From: Oscillospiraceae bacterium
GTDB taxonomy: Bacteria; Bacillota; Clostridia; Oscillospirales; SIG627
NCBI GenBank assembly: GCA_015065085.1
Contig: SVQW01000001.1
Span: 416,258 to 480,257, forward strand
Direction: 5' to 3'
DNA: 64,000 nt
Below are positions 45,541 to 54,733 of this stretch, in pieces. The translations under genes were made by a program, and so were the position numbers. Each line of letters begins with the position of its first letter. Position 1 is the stretch's first letter. Below the pieces are notes generated by a model. The model had not been told where the DNA came from. It was given only the letters and a program-made list of their open reading frames with translations, and ran no database searches.

Positions 45541-46067
45541 TATATCAACATTCCGTTCTTTACTTTATCCACTGTGGTTTTATCGCAGAGCGCATATGCC
45601 AGCGCAAATCCAAAATCAAATGAGGTTCCGGGGCCTTTTGAAGTTATAAAATTTCCGTCAATAACAACACAGCCGTCGGCAACAACAGCGTCTTTAAGCT
45701 CAGAGATAAGCGATGGATAGCATACAGCCTTTTTTCCGTCCAGCAATCCCAAAGATGCAAGCAAAGTGGGAGCGGCGCATATAGCTGCGATTTTTGCATC
45801 CGTAGCGCTCAATATGTCACACAGCTTTTTAGATTTAGACAGATTTTCAACACCTAATGTTCCACCGGGAAGAATATACATTTGAGCATCATCTGTAATA
45901 TCTTCAATCATCGCATCGGTTCTTACTCTTATGCCATGTGCACCCAAAGCCTCGGTGTTGCCCATGACGCTTACGGTTTTTAATGCCACGCCGCATCTGC
46001 GCAGAATATCAATTACAGCAACAGCTTCAATTTCTTCAAAGCCGTCACCCAAAAACATATATACCAT
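45540..46067 (-). CDS. DJ-1/PfpI family protein (YajL/ThiJ-like)
   Basis: A 175-residue protein with the DJ-1 pattern: FLGDGFEEIEAVAVIDILRR (N-terminus, containing the conserved Glu) and the nucleophilic Cys in AAICAAPTLLA. The C-terminal GPGTSFDFGFAL matches YajL and human DJ-1. Such proteins act on glyoxal-type adducts or as chaperones, so the exact role is uncertain. It is the second gene of the operon that starts with the TagA-type gene. Confidence 0.92.
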   Translation of the reverse strand: MVYMFLGDGFEEIEAVAVIDILRRCGVALKTVSVMGNTEALGAHGIRVRTDAMIEDITDDAQMYILPGGTLGVENLSKSKKLCDILSATDAKIAAICAAPTLLASLGLLDGKKAVCYPSLISELKDAVVADGCVVIDGNFITSKGPGTSFDFGFALAYALCDKTTVDKVKNGMLI

Positions 46068-46080
46068 ACTTTGTGTCCTT

Positions 46081-46842
46081 TCAGATATTATTCTTTCTTA
46101 TCATTGTTTGTAACAAAAACTTCGGTATTTTCATCATTCTTCCAAGTCTCTGCGGTTGTTTGACAAGGCGGTAAAACCATTCGAGATTATTCTTAACAAA
46201 AAAGTCAGGCGCACGGTTCACACGTCCCGCATACACATCAAGACTTCCGCCCAAACCAATAAGCAGTTTTGCGGTTGTGTCATTTTTGTGCTCATGAATC
46301 CATTTTTCCTGTCGCGGACAGCCAAGGCATACAAAAACAACATCGGCACCCGATCTATTTATAAGTTCTATAATTTTTCCGCTTTCCTCATCCTTGAAGT
46401 AGCCGTCTGCCGTTCCGCAAACATCAAGTCCCGGATACTTATTGGCAAGATTAATTGCCGCCTGTTCCGCGGTCGAAATGACTACATTCCCGTTTTCGTC
46501 GGTATACTCAGGCTTAGACCCCAGGAAGAACATCTTTTTACCGTTTGCCGCGCAATACTCAACAATTTTTTCGGCAAGCTCGCATCCTGCGACCTTACCC
46601 TTAAGAGGTGTTTTAAGAATCCTTGAAGCCAAAACAACCCCTGCGCCATCCGGAATTATCATATCAGCAGAGTTTATGACACTCAGCATATCTGCATCCT
46701 CAACACAAAACTGTACAATTTCAGAATTAGGCGTAAAAATGACGGAAGCGGTAGGTGCATTGATGAATTCAACGGCTTTTTCCATGGCTTCACACATATC
46801 GACATTATCGAAAAGCACGCCTCTTATGTTTATTTTTGTCAT
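46081..46842 (-). CDS. WecG/TagA/CpsF-family glycosyltransferase
   Basis: A 253-residue cytoplasmic GT26 enzyme. The motifs are FTPNSEIVQF, IPDGAGVVLASR (about 81-92), FLGSKPEY and VFVCLGCPRQEKWI. Family members add N-acetylmannosamine to lipid-linked GlcNAc in wall teichoic acid synthesis or similar sugars in other surface polymers. It is the first gene of the eight-gene operon ending with SPFH, with an upstream SigA-type promoter. Confidence 0.92.
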   Translation of the reverse strand: MTKINIRGVLFDNVDMCEAMEKAVEFINAPTASVIFTPNSEIVQFCVEDADMLSVINSADMIIPDGAGVVLASRILKTPLKGKVAGCELAEKIVEYCAANGKKMFFLGSKPEYTDENGNVVISTAEQAAINLANKYPGLDVCGTADGYFKDEESGKIIELINRSGADVVFVCLGCPRQEKWIHEHKNDTTAKLLIGLGGSLDVYAGRVNRAPDFFVKNNLEWFYRLVKQPQRLGRMMKIPKFLLQTMIRKNNI

Positions 46843-46871
46843 ATCATTATCCTTTCAGACATATTATTGTT

Positions 46872-46900
46872 ATTTTACCACAAAATCGTACAATAATCAA
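46872..46900 (-). promoter_or_regulatory. SigA-type promoter of the TagA-to-SPFH operon
   Basis: On the minus strand TTGATT (46900-46895), 17-bp spacer, TAAAAT (46877-46872). It lies 30 bp upstream of the TagA-type gene start. Confidence 0.75.
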
Positions 46901-46932
46901 TACCAAAAAAGAAAATTATTCCCATTATTTGC

Positions 46933-46961
46933 TTGACAATTGCGTATAAACATGATAAAAT
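46933..46961 (+). promoter_or_regulatory. SigA-type promoter of uxaE
   Basis: A consensus TTGACA (46933-46938), 17-bp spacer and TAAAAT (46956-46961). It diverges from the TagA-operon promoter and lies 41 bp before the uxaE start. Confidence 0.85.
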
Positions 46962-47002
46962 ATATTCATGAAAATTTATTTATGCAATCACAGGAGAAAA
47001 AT

Positions 47003-48433
47003 ATGAATATCAACGAATTTCTGGCGCAGAAAAAACTCAAACTATACGAAGCATCCGTTAACATGATTGACGGACATACCATATGCATGGTCAGCGATGA
47101 CAACAATGACTATCTGCTGGATAACGGAATAGAAAAATTCTCAGGCGAAAAATGCGGTGAGTTTACTCTCAGCCCGCTCACTCACGAAAATGCCGTAATC
47201 TTACGTGAACTTTTTGATTTCACTTGTCCCAAACCCGTCCTCAGAGAAAATTGTTCCTTCGGTGTGGGCGACAGACTCGGTCTTGCAACTGACGGACACA
47301 TCAGTGTTTTTGAAAATTACAACGCATATCCCGTGCTTGTTCAGCAGTCAATACGTGAACTCAATCTCACGGGAAGGACATATGAAAATGTTCTCGACTG
47401 TGCAAGTTTTTCTGTGTTTAAAAACGGCTTTAAAAAGCCCTTCGGTGCGGATGGTGACCATCTCAAAACACCGGAGGACATTGAATACGCACTCGGCCTC
47501 GGATTTACAATGATAACCTTGGACTGCAGCGAACACATTTCAAACTCTGCCGCAAAACTTTCAAAGGATGAGCTTGATAAAACAGAAATCCCCGCCGAAA
47601 TCGCACAGCTGTACCTCGAAAAGAATTTTGACGTTGGTGAAGGACTTGTTCTCACCTTTGATAAAACCACGCTTGCTCAGACTTACCTCATATACCACAA
47701 GGCCATTGACTTTGCATGCGATATGTTCAATAAATATATCACTGACAAAGTTGATTTTGAGGTCTCAATCGATGAAACCGAAACTCCCACCACTCCACTT
47801 CAGCATTTCTATGCTGCAAACGAATTAATCCGACGCGGTGTCAAGGTTACAACAGTTGCTCCGCGTTTCTGCGGTGAATTTCAGAAGGGTATCGATTACA
47901 TCGGAAATATAGGACAGTTCGAGGAAGAAATGAAGCTTCACTGTACCATTGCGCGCCACTTCGGCTACAAGATCAGTGTTCATTCCGGATCTGACAAATT
48001 CTCTGTATTCCCTATAATCGGTAAATATACCAACGGAAACTTCCATGTTAAAACCGCAGGAACAAACTGGCTGGAAGCCATGAAAGTCATTGCTCAGACA
48101 GAACCCGCTCTTTACCGCGAAATACATGCTTTTGCACTTGCCAATTTCAGCGAAGCAACCAAGTACTACCACGTTACGACCGATATAAACAAAATTCCCG
48201 CGCTTGATACTCTTACAGATGCTGAACTCCCCAGCCTGTTTACCATGAACGATGCACGTCAGCTCATACATATTACCTATGGTCTTATACTGAGTGAAAA
48301 GAATTCTGACGGTTCTTTCAAGTTCCGTGATTTGCTTTACAAAGCATGGAGAGTTCACGCTGCGGAATACAAAGAAGCTCTCTACAACCACATTTCAAGA
48401 CATCTTGATTTACTTGGCACTGCGAAAGCATGA
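47003..48433 (+). CDS. uxaE: Tagaturonate epimerase UxaE
   Basis: A 476-residue enzyme of the UxaE family, which epimerises D-tagaturonate to D-fructuronate in galacturonate catabolism. The N-terminal region has GVGDRLGLATDGH and KNGFKKPFGADGDH, and further segments FKISVHSGSDKFSVFPIIG-like (HSGSDKF) and HVKTAGTNW are typical. The ATG at 47003 has CAGGAG about 8 nt upstream. Other in-frame starts back to 46940 lie in or at the promoter. No other uronate gene (uxaC, kdgK) is in the window. Confidence 0.85.
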   Translation: MNINEFLAQKKLKLYEASVNMIDGHTICMVSDDNNDYLLDNGIEKFSGEKCGEFTLSPLTHENAVILRELFDFTCPKPVLRENCSFGVGDRLGLATDGHISVFENYNAYPVLVQQSIRELNLTGRTYENVLDCASFSVFKNGFKKPFGADGDHLKTPEDIEYALGLGFTMITLDCSEHISNSAAKLSKDELDKTEIPAEIAQLYLEKNFDVGEGLVLTFDKTTLAQTYLIYHKAIDFACDMFNKYITDKVDFEVSIDETETPTTPLQHFYAANELIRRGVKVTTVAPRFCGEFQKGIDYIGNIGQFEEEMKLHCTIARHFGYKISVHSGSDKFSVFPIIGKYTNGNFHVKTAGTNWLEAMKVIAQTEPALYREIHAFALANFSEATKYYHVTTDINKIPALDTLTDAELPSLFTMNDARQLIHITYGLILSEKNSDGSFKFRDLLYKAWRVHAAEYKEALYNHISRHLDLLGTAKA

Positions 48434-48496
48434 TTACAAATTCAAATAGACGTTATACTAAATACAGATATCTACTTTTAATCGAAAGGACAAAAC

Positions 48497-49849
48497 ATGT
48501 CGATAAAACTTGAAACCAAATTTTTAAAAAGCTTTATAGGTGAAAATGAATATAACTCCATGAAGCCGCTTGTCGAAGCGGCTCACAACACTCTCCACTC
48601 CCCTAACGACTGGACAGGTTGGTTGGATTTGCCCGTAAACTATGACAGAGACGAGTTTGACAGAATTAAAAAGGCCGCCGCGGATATTCAAAGAATGTGC
48701 GATGTTCTTATTGTCATCGGTATCGGAGGTTCTTATCTTGGGGCGCGTGCTGCCATTGAATTTGTAAAAGGCGCATCATATAACGCAATGGCAAAAAAGA
48801 CTCCCGACGTGTATTTCTCGGGCAATTCTATTGATCCTGATTCTCTTGCATCACTCATTGAGCTGTGCAAGGACAAGGATGTTTGTATTAATGTCATTTC
48901 AAAATCCGGCACTACTACCGAGCCCGCTATTTCATTCAGAATTTTCAAGGAGATTGTTGAAAAGAAATATGGTGAAGCAGAGGCTAAAAAGCGTATCTTT
49001 GTTACCACCGACAAAAATCCTGCCACTGCGCTTAAAGCACTGGCTCTGAACGAAGGCTACGAGACCTTTGTTGTACCCGACAACATCGGCGGTCGTTACA
49101 GTGTCCTTACTGCCGTGGGTCTGCTTACCATTGCCGCCGCAGGATGTGATATCGACAAAATGATGAAAGGTGCTGCTCAGGCGCGCGCGGATTTCGCGGA
49201 GTGTGATATCGAAAAAAATGACTGCTACAAATATGCGGCTATCCGTAATATAATGCTTTCAAAGGGTAAAACTCTTGAACTTTATGCATCCTACAAGCCG
49301 GATATGCTTTACACTTCCGAGTGGCTCAAACAGCTTTACGGTGAAAGTGAAGGAAAAGACAACAAAGGTCTCTTCCCTGCTTCGGTTATCTATTCCACCG
49401 ACCTTCACTCTCTCGGCCAGTACGTTCAGGAAGGACGCCGTAATATTTTCGAAACCGTTATAGATGTTAAAAATTCTCGTTCTGATATTTGTGTTCCTTT
49501 CGACGAAAAGAACACTGACGGTCTGAATTTTCTTTCCGGCAAAACAATTCACGAAATTAACAGAACTGCTTTTCTCGGCACAATTTTAGCTCATACAGAG
49601 GGTGGTGTTCCCAATGTAGTCCTGGAATTGGATGCTCTTGATGAAGAAAACTTTGGTTACTTCGTTTATTTCTTTGAGAAGGCATGCGGCATATCCGGTT
49701 ACATCCTCGGAGTAAACCCCTTCGACCAGCCCGGTGTGGAAGCTTACAAGAAAAATATGTTTGCTCTGCTTTCAAAGCCGGACAAAAACGGTGCAAACGC
49801 CCAAAGAAAGTTGGAACTCGAAGAAAAACTGGCGCTTTTGAATAAATAA
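48497..49849 (+). CDS. pgi: Glucose-6-phosphate isomerase
   Basis: A 450-residue glycolytic enzyme interconverting glucose 6-phosphate and fructose 6-phosphate. The SIS-domain phosphate-binding segment [13 protein letters not shown] (about 75-87), [12 protein letters not shown] and the catalytic Glu region LYGESEGKD are all present. The C-terminal [16 protein letters not shown] carries the ring-opening Lys. The RBS AAAGGAC lies 6 nt before the ATG. It is 63 bp past uxaE with no terminator between, so co-transcription is likely. Confidence 0.96.
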   Translation: MSIKLETKFLKSFIGENEYNSMKPLVEAAHNTLHSPNDWTGWLDLPVNYDRDEFDRIKKAAADIQRMCDVLIVIGIGGSYLGARAAIEFVKGASYNAMAKKTPDVYFSGNSIDPDSLASLIELCKDKDVCINVISKSGTTTEPAISFRIFKEIVEKKYGEAEAKKRIFVTTDKNPATALKALALNEGYETFVVPDNIGGRYSVLTAVGLLTIAAAGCDIDKMMKGAAQARADFAECDIEKNDCYKYAAIRNIMLSKGKTLELYASYKPDMLYTSEWLKQLYGESEGKDNKGLFPASVIYSTDLHSLGQYVQEGRRNIFETVIDVKNSRSDICVPFDEKNTDGLNFLSGKTIHEINRTAFLGTILAHTEGGVPNVVLELDALDEENFGYFVYFFEKACGISGYILGVNPFDQPGVEAYKKNMFALLSKPDKNGANAQRKLELEEKLALLNK

Positions 49850-49895
49850 TTTTCCAAAAATTTGAAAAATCTATAATATATTTACAATTTTCCTC

Positions 49896-49924
49896 TTGCA
49901 AAAGGATTCAAAATATAGTATTAT
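49896..49924 (+). promoter_or_regulatory. SigA-type promoter of the small P-loop gene
   Basis: TTGCAA (49896-49901), 17-bp spacer, TATTAT (49919-49924). It lies 71 bp before the gene start, leaving a long leader. Confidence 0.8.
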
Positions 49925-49995
49925 ATACTCACAAAGTAAATTTTCCATTTAAATAAATTCTTCAAAGTCCCGAAAGGGCGGAAAGGAACAGCAAC

Positions 49996-50406
49996 ATGGT
50001 AAGATTGATAATAGGTCTCAAAGGAACCGGAAAAACCAAAACTCTTATCGAACTCGCAAACAAAGCTGTTGAAACATCTCCCGGTCACGTAGCTTGCATC
50101 GAAAAAGGTAACAAGCTCATTTTTGACGTTAAACACCAGATTCGTCTTATTGACACGGAGGAATACGATATAGCCGGCGCCGAAAAGCTTTACGGTTTGG
50201 TTTGTGGTATCATGGCTACCAACTATGACATTAAAGATCTTTTCATTGATTCTTCATTGAAAATCTGCAACAACGATATTGATGCTTTCAAAACCTTCGT
50301 CGAAAAACTTGACAAACTCACCGCAAAGGCTGAGGTAAATCTTGTCACTACCTGCTCTATCGCTCCCGAAGATCTTCCCTCTGACTTGAGCAAGTACATC
50401 TATTAA
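49996..50406 (+). CDS. Small P-loop NTPase-like protein of unknown function
   Basis: A 136-residue protein. The N-terminal Walker A GLKGTGKT (about 7-14) and a probable Walker B DLFIDSS (about 79-85) lie on beta strands, and the rest is alpha/beta without a lid or sensor motif. Similar short proteins occur in Clostridia and are sometimes annotated as PilT-like, but no pilus role is evident here. The RBS AAAGGAAC precedes the ATG at 49996. The gene has its own strong promoter and stands alone. Confidence 0.75.
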   Translation: MVRLIIGLKGTGKTKTLIELANKAVETSPGHVACIEKGNKLIFDVKHQIRLIDTEEYDIAGAEKLYGLVCGIMATNYDIKDLFIDSSLKICNNDIDAFKTFVEKLDKLTAKAEVNLVTTCSIAPEDLPSDLSKYIY

Positions 50407-50433
50407 GCAAAAAACAACTTATATTGTTTCCGA

Positions 50434-50470
50434 CGGGACTGCCGTAAGTATAAAGCTTTCGGCAGTCCCG
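50434..50470 (+). other. Stable 11-bp hairpin between the P-loop gene and prmA
   Basis: CGGGACTGCCG (50434-50444) and its perfect complement (50460-50470) flank a 15-nt loop. No T-run follows on either strand, so it is not a standard terminator. It could protect the 3' end of the P-loop transcript or form part of the prmA leader. Confidence 0.55.
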
Positions 50471-50521
50471 AAGAAGTGTATAGCTGTTTATTCAACGCCG
50501 ATTTCACGAAAGGACTGCCAT

Positions 50522-51493
50522 ATGAACTGGATAGAGTTTAAAATTACCATTCCTCAAAAGACTACAGAGTTCTTTTCAAACGTTCTGATTGCTGCCGGTA
50601 TCAAGAATTTTGCAGTTGATGACTTTGAAGATTTCGAGGAGGTTCTTGACGACACCAGACTTTTCTATGATTATGTCGAGGACTCTCTCTTTGATAAAAA
50701 AGGACAAAACCCGATAATAACAGTTTACTTCCCGGAAAACACGCAAGGTCATGAAATGCTGGAACAGCTGAAAAAAGAGCTTTTCTCTTATAAGCAACTC
50801 CCGCAATACGCACAGCTTGAATTCACACTGAACGGCATAAAAGAAGAAGATTGGGAAAACAACTGGAAAAAATATTTTAAACCCTTCACTGTCGGTGAAA
50901 AGCTTGTGATCAAGCCCTCGTGGGAAAGTCTGGATGATAAAATGAAGAGGGGCAGACAGATAATCGAACTTGATCCCGGTTCTTCTTTCGGCACGGGTAC
51001 TCACGCAACAACCCGCCTTTGTCTCAGTGTTCTTGAAAAGCATATAACAAATGAAACCGTAATGCTGGATATGGGAACAGGAAGCGGTATTCTCTCCATC
51101 GGTGCAATGGTTTTAGGCGCAAAAAAAGTTGTTGCGGTTGACATTGACGAAAACTCTGCCAGAATCGCCAAAGAAAATCTTGACATTAATGCGCCCTCCT
51201 TCAGCTCAACGGACTACACCGTTCTTTGTGCCGATGTCCTTTCCGATACGACACCGGATAGCCGTATTAATATGAAATACGACCTAATTGCCGCGAACAT
51301 TGTGGCAGGAGTTATAATCGCTATGGCTCCCCTGTTCAAAACTCTTCTCAAGAGAAACGGCGTTCTGGTGGCTTCCGGCATAATTGGTCCGCGTGCAGAT
51401 GAAGTTCTTACCGAACTGCAAAACGCAGGCTTCACATTACTTAAGCGTTACGAGGACGAGGACTGGGTAGCCCTGGAATTAATGAACGGTTGA
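50522..51493 (+). CDS. prmA: Ribosomal protein L11 methyltransferase
   Basis: A 323-residue SAM-dependent methyltransferase of L11. The N-terminal recognition domain starts WIEFKITIP. The catalytic domain has IELDPGSSFGTGTHATTRL and the SAM-binding LDMGTGSGILSIGA, followed by AVDID. The signature LIAANIVAGVI (NIV in place of the usual NIL) is near the active site. The RBS AAAGGA lies 9 nt before the ATG. Confidence 0.94.
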   Translation: MNWIEFKITIPQKTTEFFSNVLIAAGIKNFAVDDFEDFEEVLDDTRLFYDYVEDSLFDKKGQNPIITVYFPENTQGHEMLEQLKKELFSYKQLPQYAQLEFTLNGIKEEDWENNWKKYFKPFTVGEKLVIKPSWESLDDKMKRGRQIIELDPGSSFGTGTHATTRLCLSVLEKHITNETVMLDMGTGSGILSIGAMVLGAKKVVAVDIDENSARIAKENLDINAPSFSSTDYTVLCADVLSDTTPDSRINMKYDLIAANIVAGVIIAMAPLFKTLLKRNGVLVASGIIGPRADEVLTELQNAGFTLLKRYEDEDWVALELMNG

Positions 51494-51555
51494 TAAGGCA
51501 TGAAATACTGAAATAACAAAATAATAAACCAACTGCTTCACAAACGGTGTATAGT

Positions 51556-53760
51556 ATGTTTTCTGATAAAAGTCATTTTGGATTATTTTCATTCATAAAA
51601 AGTATTTTAGCAAAGCTGATCTGCGTTGTTATTTCTGCGCTGTTCGGCTTTGCTCTTGTGCTTTTTGTTAATAACCGGTTTGGTTTTTTTGACTCTGTAA
51701 AACTGTACGATTACTCGGAGAGCTTTACCTCTTCTGACAAATTGGATATACCTTCTGTTATTGCTCCCGATTTAATGACACCCATCGCGCCCGAAAATGA
51801 TACCGCTGATACTGTCGTACCTCAGCCTACTTCGTCGGATTTTATCAAAAATGCCATGAAGTTGGACGAAGCTGTCGATTCAGGTTATTATATTTCTGAC
51901 TTACCGTACAGCAAAGCTTCGTTCACTCTTGCGAAAGTTGATACCGACACTGTACTTCCGAAATATTTTTCATTAAGCAATATAACAAGGCAAATCCCGC
52001 TGAGTGACGGAGGAGTAATAACTCACACCGAAAAACGCCCTGCACTGCACGCGAGAATGGGTTTTATTGTAATGCAGAACGAAGACCTTTCCTTCACATT
52101 ACTCAATTCTAACGGTAGATTCATCTGTAATATGCCTCCCGAAACCATTCTTCTCTCCGCGAGAGATGAAAGCGGAAACCCCGTGTTCAGTCTTCATGGA
52201 AACTATTTTTACTATTCTGCCGAGCAAAGTGCTTTTCTCCCCTCAAATTATAATCCGTCGCTCGATGTGTACGGTGTTTCCTTCGATTCACCCTCATATT
52301 TTAATGCTCCAAAAGAGAATGTTTATCGTGCAAATTCAGGTTCACCCGGTACATGGGGCTTCAGACACACGGACGGACGCCAAATCGTATCAGAAATTTA
52401 CAATTATGCTTATCAGTTTTCACAGGGATTTGGTGTTGTGCAAAACAAAAACGGTCGCATGTCCTTTCACAACGTAAACGGATATACACGTTTCACCGAT
52501 CACACCTTCTATGCCCCCGAGCACAACGGAATTGAAAATCTGGGTTTTTATTCCTTTGAGCATGGCTTGATGCGCGTGAGAGAGCTGAAATTCAACTGGT
52601 TGGGCGTTAAAACCTACGAACGCGAATATGTAATAACGCCCGGCAACAAGGAATTTTTCATCCCGCGTGATTATAAAATCGAATCATATTTTGACGGTGT
52701 TTTTCTACTCTCCAAAAACGGAAAATACGGATATTTCAATTATCTGGGGGAATGGATATGCCAGCCTGTATACACATATGCCACACCATTTATTGAAGGT
52801 CTGGGTGTTATCGGATACAAAGACGGATCCAAGGGTATTGTAGATGAAAACGGTGAGTTCGTCGTGCCAATGGTGTTTGATGAGATTTCACGTTGCTCCG
52901 GCGGTGTCCTCACATTGTATGATAACGAAAGCGGTTGGTTTATTTTCAATAAGCTTAAAACAGATACGCCCATCCGAGATAACGAAACTCCCCTGCCGGA
53001 TGATACTGTCCCCGAAACCAATGCCACATACACAAATATTGTTGATTATGCAAACAGTATCAACGCATCTCCCACTTACATTGCAGAGCAAGCGTCTTAT
53101 GATTATACCATATGGCTGTATTACAATCCCGTTTCCAGATTTTCAAACGCGCTGAAATATGCACCATTCGCGCCAACGTATTTTGCTGATAAAGCAGCAT
53201 ATGATTATACCATGTGGACATACAATAATCCGCCATGCGCATTTTCCGAATCGCTCTATTCAAGCACATTTACTCCAACTTATGCCGCTGAAAAAGCGTC
53301 ATATGATTATACTGTATGGCGGTTCTATAATCCAGTCCAGAGATTTTCAAATGCGCTGACCTATGTGCCTTTCGAAACGTCGTATATTGCCGATGATGCG
53401 GCGTACGATTATACCATGTGGTTATACAAAACAGCAAAAGCAACACCGTTTGAAAACGCGGTAAACACTGTCACTTTCAATACAACGTACACTGCCGATG
53501 CTCCTGCATATGACTACACGTTGTGGACCTTCAATGAGTTGAAAGCCAACGCTCATCCCATTGACAGTTCTGTCGCTTTTACCCCGGGATACATCGCAGA
53601 AATCCCGTCGTACAACTACACAATGTGGCTTTTCGATGAGTTTATGAATCCTAAAGTATTTATGAATGCGGTTGACGCTTCGGCTTTTGCCACCTCTTAT
53701 CTGGCAGAGCAGGCTTCACATGACTATACTATATGGTTATATAAAAACGCAACCGAATAA
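51556..53760 (+). CDS. Membrane-anchored WG-repeat protein with C-terminal DYTxW tandem repeats
   Basis: A 734-residue protein. A membrane helix at about 13-40 (signal anchor) is followed by a Pro/Thr-rich linker. WG-like beta repeats follow at about 210-480 (segments such as LLSKNGKYGYFNYLGEW and GIVDENGEFVVPMVFDEI). A second linker leads to seven tandem units of 34-36 residues from about residue 506 to the end, each with a YxAExxSYDYTxW core. WG repeats are beta-propeller-like surface modules of unknown role. The start codon is unsure: ATG at 51556 or GTG at 51547, both with weak RBS. It runs alone and ends in a terminator shared with the converging fliB gene. Confidence 0.82.
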   Translation: MFSDKSHFGLFSFIKSILAKLICVVISALFGFALVLFVNNRFGFFDSVKLYDYSESFTSSDKLDIPSVIAPDLMTPIAPENDTADTVVPQPTSSDFIKNAMKLDEAVDSGYYISDLPYSKASFTLAKVDTDTVLPKYFSLSNITRQIPLSDGGVITHTEKRPALHARMGFIVMQNEDLSFTLLNSNGRFICNMPPETILLSARDESGNPVFSLHGNYFYYSAEQSAFLPSNYNPSLDVYGVSFDSPSYFNAPKENVYRANSGSPGTWGFRHTDGRQIVSEIYNYAYQFSQGFGVVQNKNGRMSFHNVNGYTRFTDHTFYAPEHNGIENLGFYSFEHGLMRVRELKFNWLGVKTYEREYVITPGNKEFFIPRDYKIESYFDGVFLLSKNGKYGYFNYLGEWICQPVYTYATPFIEGLGVIGYKDGSKGIVDENGEFVVPMVFDEISRCSGGVLTLYDNESGWFIFNKLKTDTPIRDNETPLPDDTVPETNATYTNIVDYANSINASPTYIAEQASYDYTIWLYYNPVSRFSNALKYAPFAPTYFADKAAYDYTMWTYNNPPCAFSESLYSSTFTPTYAAEKASYDYTVWRFYNPVQRFSNALTYVPFETSYIADDAAYDYTMWLYKTAKATPFENAVNTVTFNTTYTADAPAYDYTLWTFNELKANAHPIDSSVAFTPGYIAEIPSYNYTMWLFDEFMNPKVFMNAVDASAFATSYLAEQASHDYTIWLYKNATE
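53071..53757 (+). repeat. Seven coding tandem repeats, about 102 bp each
   Basis: Units start at 53071, 53173, 53275, 53377, 53482, 53584 and 53692, with lengths of 34, 34, 34, 35, 34, 36 residues and a final 22. The core is YxA(E/D)xxxYDYT(I/M/V/L)W. DNA identity between units is low outside the core, so the repeats are old and kept by selection on protein. Confidence 0.85.
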
Positions 53761-53774
53761 ATCGGTTGCGTTTT
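53744..53774. terminator. Bidirectional terminator between WG-repeat and fliB-like genes
   Basis: A perfect 13-bp stem (AAAACGCAACCGA and its complement) with a 5-nt loop overlaps the last codons and stop of the WG gene. It ends 2 bp from the fliB stop. TTTT on both sides. Confidence 0.92.
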
Positions 53775-53775
53775 G

Positions 53776-54702
53776 TTATATTAGTTCAAACAGTGCTTGC
53801 ATATTTTCCTCGGAATACTCGGTCTCACACGAGAACATGCGCACATATTCAATAATATCGTCAATTGAAATTTTACCATTTTCGCGAACCTGACCTGCAC
53901 ATATACAAGCTATAAGAATGCACCCGGCGAGACAAAACCGAACCTTTGAAAGTGAATCACCGTCAAAAACAGCCGCCATGAAGTGGCGGTAAATAAAATA
54001 GCAGGCAAGCTGTTCAAACGCGATAGCAAAAGTATCATTTTCCAAAAACGAATGGTCTTCCTCGGCACTGTTAAGAATATGTGTCCATCGTTCATCCAAC
54101 CTTTCCAGTGAAAGAAACAAAGGACGTATTTTTTCAAGCCGCATTTCACTCAGTGAAAAGCCGTATTCTTCAGCAAGTAATTCAAAACGCTGTTTTACGC
54201 TTTTGCTTCGGTCACGCAATATGGCAAACGAGCTTTCACGTAGCTCAAAAATGATTTTTTCATGGTCTGTCAGCCGTGGCAGGAAGCTCCCATCCGAGCA
54301 AATTAATGAAAACGCATCGGTATGAGTGAGCACGATACGCGCTGCCTGCTCACAGCACAAGCCTATCCCCTTTTCAGTAAAATGCGTAAAATCATTTCTG
54401 AATCTGGGATGCTCGGTGCAAATTTCGCAAAGCGCATCTTCACCAAGCTCTATAATTATATCACACAATCCATTTTCATTCAGCATGGGACAACGTTCAT
54501 TCGCATCAAGAGTAAAACAGTAAGCATCGCCACAGCATGAAATGTTTTTACGTATACGTTCCCCTATATCGTCTTCCGAACATTTATATTTTTGAAGAGT
54601 TTGGTAGTCTATATCTATTTCCCAGCCTATGCAGCAGTTGTGCTTGCAGTCACCGGCTATACATCTGAATTCATTATAATGATTTGGCACAAAAATGCTC
54701 AT
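53776..54702 (-). CDS. fliB: FliB-family (flagellin lysine N-methylase-like) protein
   Basis: A 308-residue protein with the Cys-rich FliB N-terminus: FRCIAGDCKHNCCIGWEID, CPMLNENGLCDI, then CEICTEHPRFR. These cysteines form a metal- or cluster-binding site in the family, whose founder methylates flagellin lysines. No flagellar gene is in the window, and FliB homologues in non-motile Clostridia have unclear roles. The ATG at 54702 follows a GGGGAG RBS and begins the conserved MSIFVPNHYNEF; the frame extends upstream through non-coding-like sequence. The promoter at 54734-54762 supports this start. Confidence 0.83.
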   Translation of the reverse strand: MSIFVPNHYNEFRCIAGDCKHNCCIGWEIDIDYQTLQKYKCSEDDIGERIRKNISCCGDAYCFTLDANERCPMLNENGLCDIIIELGEDALCEICTEHPRFRNDFTHFTEKGIGLCCEQAARIVLTHTDAFSLICSDGSFLPRLTDHEKIIFELRESSFAILRDRSKSVKQRFELLAEEYGFSLSEMRLEKIRPLFLSLERLDERWTHILNSAEEDHSFLENDTFAIAFEQLACYFIYRHFMAAVFDGDSLSKVRFCLAGCILIACICAGQVRENGKISIDDIIEYVRMFSCETEYSEENMQALFELI

Positions 54703-54733
54703 GGTTTCACCCGCTCCCCTCAAAATACAACAT

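Noticed and set aside
48434..48459. Promoter between uxaE and pgi (TTACAA and TATACT)
   Set aside because: The spacer is only 14 bp, so it does not meet SigA geometry.
53071..53757. Tandem repeats read as a CRISPR array or a DNA satellite
   Set aside because: They are in frame within one gene, differ in DNA sequence between units and conserve amino acids.
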